A DNA stretch of 64,000 bases from Lingula anatina (taxonomy: Eukaryota > Brachiopoda > Lingulata > Lingulida > Lingulidae): assembly GCF_001039355.2 (NCBI RefSeq), contig NW_019776024.1:41822-105821 (forward strand). The letters are read 5' to 3'. This document shows, piece by piece, positions 59,901 through 64,000 of this stretch (positions within the stretch are counted from its first letter, which is position 1; each line of letters opens with the position of its first letter). The position numbers were made by a program, and so were the translations under genes. Below the pieces are notes generated by a model, which worked only from the letters and a program-made list of their open reading frames with translations, was not told the origin of the DNA and made no database searches.

Positions 59901-62900
59901 AAAAGGGTAAGTGCCAGACTCAAGGTTAGATAGCAAAAGTCTGTAAAGTCGTCTACGTGCTATAATTTGAAATCTGGGATTAGAAATATCTTTCTTTGAC
60001 CATTTGAATTGCTTTCCAATAGCGCTTACAATTCTTCCAGTAATCCATGTAATCTGCTACCAGTTTATGGTCGCTAATCTAGAGGTAAAAGGGGAGTTAT
60101 TCACAAATAAAGATAAGCTGCAGTAGAAACTTTGTTACAAACTTAAGTATTATAGGACAGTCTATCCAATGTACTACGTTCATTTCCTAACATTGGTATT
60201 GTGTCATTAATAATATATCTGCGGTGCAGGGGGTATTTTTACAATACAGCTATAAAAGTGGCATAAAGCCCAATATAATTACTGACCACATTATAGTAGT
60301 CTTAGCTTCTTACTTTATTAATTTCTCAAATTTTCTTTGACTCTGGTCTTGGTATAGATAACTGTATGGTGTTGCAATATACGTAATATACATTTATCAA
60401 CATAATGTCATTGATTAACACTTTCGTACACAAGAGTTCATTAAAATATTTTTGTCTCAATTTTTTTCGCCGGTGGAGGTGCATAGTATTTAAGAACAAA
60501 AATATTTCGTGCTAATCAAACGTGAACATCGGCAATTTCCATCGGCGCACGGTGAGGTGCTCTAATTTTTTCCTCCATGACATTTGGTGATCAAGATGTC
60601 GATCTCATAGTTGCCGCATTGGTTATTTGAAGTACATTTGTACGTGTATATGCATTTCTTTATGATACTTTCTACAACAAAAACTTTATCTTATTACCCC
60701 TCTCGCCTCTTATGGAGTTTTTGTTGGTGTAGAAATAGCATGCACACGCACTCGGGAAAACACACACATTTTTAACGCACGCACAACACATATTAATTCG
60801 CGCGGGCGCGCACATATGAAGAAAGGTGGAATGTATTACATTTCTTTACGTGTGGGTCTTCTCCTACGTGCTCATCCTACATACAGTTTATGTCCAATAG
60901 GCGGATGCTTGGTATACAAACATGTCATGGTGGACCTTATCTAGTCCAGTGAGGGAGTAACGTCCGTTATCTGGGTAGGAAATAGCAATGTTTTTATTCA
61001 AAATGTGTACTGGAGACTCAAAACATATTTTCTATGACCTTGCTACTGGCGAAATGTAGTTTTAAATAAATCTTCAAAATGTTGGGTCTGGTTATTGCTG
61101 GTGCGGGGTAAAAAGTTAAGCGTGTTACACAGGATGGCGGATGTATAACATAGCCATAGATGAGCACCGTATCCCCGGTCATTCCTGTTGTCCTTTCCTG
61201 GAATGCACGCCCATGCATGCATCTGTGGCATTCGTGCGTCTCTAAACACACTACACCTATGCGTTTTATTTTGTTGAGTCTGTGGATTACTCGGCCGAGG
61301 CCTTGTCCCATTGGAAGATAGCAAAGTTATCTAACTAATACCTACATCAGCGGACAAGAATGTAAACACCTGACGTAAACAAATGTACGGAATAAAACTG
61401 ACATGTTTAATTGATCATAGATAACACGGGAGAGATTCACACTTGATGTACCAGAACAACCTACATGTACCTACCAGCATAGCTCTACAACCTGTGCCAC
61501 AAGTGTCACTGAATTAGGCGATCTCTCTTCACTGCCATACAGATCTAGACCTCAAAAACTTGAGTGAAACTGGAGAGATTACTTGGGGGTTCACAGAGAT
61601 TTGATTCACTGTAAGTATCATTATGTAAAAAATGTAATTATGCAGATTTTGAAAAGCGCTTAGAATTGCAGAATTTTAGGCCAGGACTAAGAAAAGGGTC
61701 GAAGTGCTATTTGGATGAATAGCATGCCCGTGAGGACAGCTGGTTTTGTGTGATCAAGGGGATTTGAAAGATTGATATTACATGCTGTTCCTGTGGAACG
61801 GTTTAAAATGAGCCCTTTGAATCCATCGTTAAAATAACAGCGTCATCAAGCTAAATAAATTTATCATTGCAACGTATACACTGCGCCGTAATTTAATTGA
61901 TATCATCAGCAGGGTTATGGCATCATATTGACAGGACCTATTACACCTTATCATAGAATTATCATTGAACCTTTGTCTATATTACCAGATATATCTTGTG
62001 CATGCAACATAATCTAAGCTTACGAAGAGTTTATCCAGGCAAAGTGATATGCTCCACCTCTATTTCTCTCTCCTACTTTTGATCAAATTGGAGGAGCAAT
62101 GAGAAAATTTGTATTTATTCACATATCAAGAAAAATATTGAGAAAAAAATAAAATTAAAGATTTGGATTGTTTATTTTCATTTTTTAGATACACAATTGT
62201 TTTAGAGAAAGAATGTGGTCTGAAATGAAAGATTAAAAACACAATAACCAGCTGACGGTAATCCAAATTAGCAAATTAGCTTTGATGAATAGGCTTATGC
62301 GTTATTAAACTTTGATCTAGAAGTCAAAGGTGTAGCTCCATCTTAGGTGACAGGTAACACAGAAATTAATCTGAGCAGCTCTTAGGATTAGCATAATATT
62401 ATGCAAGCTGTTGTGTTCTTACCTAGTTCAAGAGACCCCAAAATAGCATGGCAGCATAAATTAGCTATTTTAATAACTTGACCCCGGTCAGCACTCAGCG
62501 TACCTTTTCTATGTAATATATGTTGAGGCGTAGAATGCGTGAAATTGTTAATATAACTTGCCCCATTCAAATACTGTTTACTTTCTTGTTATAAAACTGA
62601 ATTCAAATTAAGAGGCTTTAGGGAGATTCTAATCTTCCTTCTATATCTCATATCAACGTCATAACACAAAATATACATTTAAACCTGTTGAAATAGTTGT
62701 ATATTCTGTATAAAGACGGGGTTGGCCCTGAATATTGACGCTTAACCCACAACTTAATGGTTTGATGTAAAAGGGGACACGGATAATCAAGGATACAATA
62801 GTAAATGTAAAAGCCAACATTTGAGGGAAAAAAAGTGTCGCTTTCGGGTCATCGTATCTATTATGATATATGAGCCGCCTAAACCCTAGCCAATCCCTCC

Positions 62901-64000
62901 ATCCCTGCCCCTTTCAAGTCCCCCGTCTCATTGACTGCCAGGCCACTGTTTCGGTGTCCCTTACCAAGCAGAGCGTAATACGCATTGTACTGCAGAGTGT
63001 ATTTATTTAACAGAATATCAAGAGATCACGTTGTAACTATACCTCGTTTTCCACCCCTGGGTGCGCCTATTTTACGCGTATTTAACGGGTAACTAAGATG
63101 TAACAGAAATTGAAATGTAATACACGAGGAGCTCGCGTCAATGTGCCTCACCGTCTGTGTGTGAGTGCATGTTGTGCATGTATGCAGATCACAGGTCTTA
63201 CAGCATAACGCCCTGGGGGATTTGCACGGAGCAGGTTTTCTTTTGTTTCATGCTCGTCACGTTAATGCAGCATTTCTTTCGGGGGGATATTATACTGTTA
63301 ATTTCATCAAGCGCAACGACGCCGATATTATAATAAGAGCATTTTGCCAAAGTTCGCACCAGATACCAGGAGATCGCAGTAGCACACTTATTCGTGGGTA
63401 AACACGCTATCATTATTCTATGCGCGGGACAAGCGGCAGTGGCAAGACAAGGTTGTTCGCCGCTGTGCAGGGGCAGTATAAGAAGACTGGACGTTATTTT
63501 GTGCTAAAATGAAATTTATCATTGGTGATTTTTTAACAGTGAGAGATTACCTTGACCCACACAGGAAAAAAAAAATAGAATTACGATTGGTTAAGAGGCT
63601 TCGAACGTCAAGAAAAGTAGCACAATCATCTGGAGCACGCGATGTAAAATTGTGCATACCGTTGTCTTCACACCATAGGACTTTCCGGTATTTTAGCGTT
63701 TTGTGGCGACGTCCCGCTCTGGCAACACTGGGGACAAAGGCCATGAAGTGCAATTTTTGAAGTAAGGCGGGGTAAACCCGCAGGACTTGAAGGACAAAGT
63801 TACTGTGTTAAGCAGTCTTCTGTGTAACAAACACGCATTGACTACCGTAACGGAATACGCACTTTCTACTCGCCAAAGAGGGATTGTCGTTGCGATTAAT
63901 GCTGCATACGTAAGTAATTCGTTGGGTAGAAATTTGAGACTCCTTAATCTTAATTTGCCAAGCCAATTGCTGTGTATCAGTTTTATTTCGTGCACTTTCC
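57000..64000. other. 7-kb region without a recognised gene
   Basis: No exon of a known family was found on either strand. A short open frame at 57525-57725 ends its coding-like part at a donor-like GGTAAGA (57612), but a TAG stands directly before its ATG. GC rises at about 62870-64000, where several short overlapping frames occur, including a 30-codon frame at 63420 with a Walker A-like string. This may be the edge of a gene lying beyond the window. Confidence 0.4.

Noticed and set aside
1-64000. tRNA, rRNA, CRISPR arrays, bacterial operons
   Set aside because: No tRNA B-box with matching arms and no rRNA stretches were seen. The repeats present are microsatellites, transposons and coding repeats. 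Introns and poly(A) signals show a eukaryotic sequence.

Overview
This window is eukaryotic, from an invertebrate animal. It is AT-rich, its genes are split into short exons with GT-AG introns, AATAAA signals follow the coding ends, and microsatellites, a Tc1-type transposon and a LINE tail are present. The protein families (PAN plus fibrinogen-like secreted proteins, a WxxW-domain matrix protein with a chitin-binding-like module, and a metazoan-type RBM28) suggest a marine bilaterian, probably a lophotrochozoan. The species cannot be fixed from sequence alone. The assembly has one large gap (829 N at 52943-53771) and single N's at 13316, 16888 and 23088.

Layout. 1-15500 and 23346-24864: a degraded tandem array of secreted PAN + fibrinogen-related-domain (FReD) genes, all on the minus strand. 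One copy (3030-6892) joins into an intact five-exon, 333-residue reading frame. The others are broken: a 3' remnant (476-790), a copy with an internal deletion (10012-10831) and a copy with only its first three exons (23346-24864). The flanks of the array contain DNA transposons, including a TA-flanked 560-bp element, and a 1.6-kb direct duplication. 15574-17343: a decayed Tc1/mariner element. 17527-18622: the last three exons of an M14 zinc carboxypeptidase, plus strand, without its N-terminal half. 24126-25915: a short hairpin element, a palindromic element nested in an older repeat, and the 3' tail of a LINE ending in (ATT)n.

26291-41010: a complete RBM28 gene on the plus strand, 19 coding exons and 738 residues with four RRMs. 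It encodes a nucleolar ribosome-biogenesis factor. An in-frame alternative last exon with its own poly(A) signal lies inside its 5.6-kb final intron. 43076-43570: a single-exon gene on the minus strand, product unrecognised, convergent with RBM28. 43800-51960: no gene recognised. 52222-56847: a four-exon secreted matrix-type gene on the minus strand with a clear TATA box. It encodes a signal peptide, a peritrophin-like Cys module, a complete WxxW (mucin/CILP) domain and a long Gly-Tyr-Pro-Asp-Lys repeat region interrupted by the assembly gap. 57000-64000: no gene recognised.

The most original content is the matrix-type gene, which joins a putative chitin-binding module, a WxxW domain and Tyr/Lys-rich elastomer-like repeats. 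Next is the PAN-FReD cluster, which shows gene birth and decay within one window. Exon joins given here were made by hand from splice signals and reading phase, and domain assignments rest on motif recognition only.
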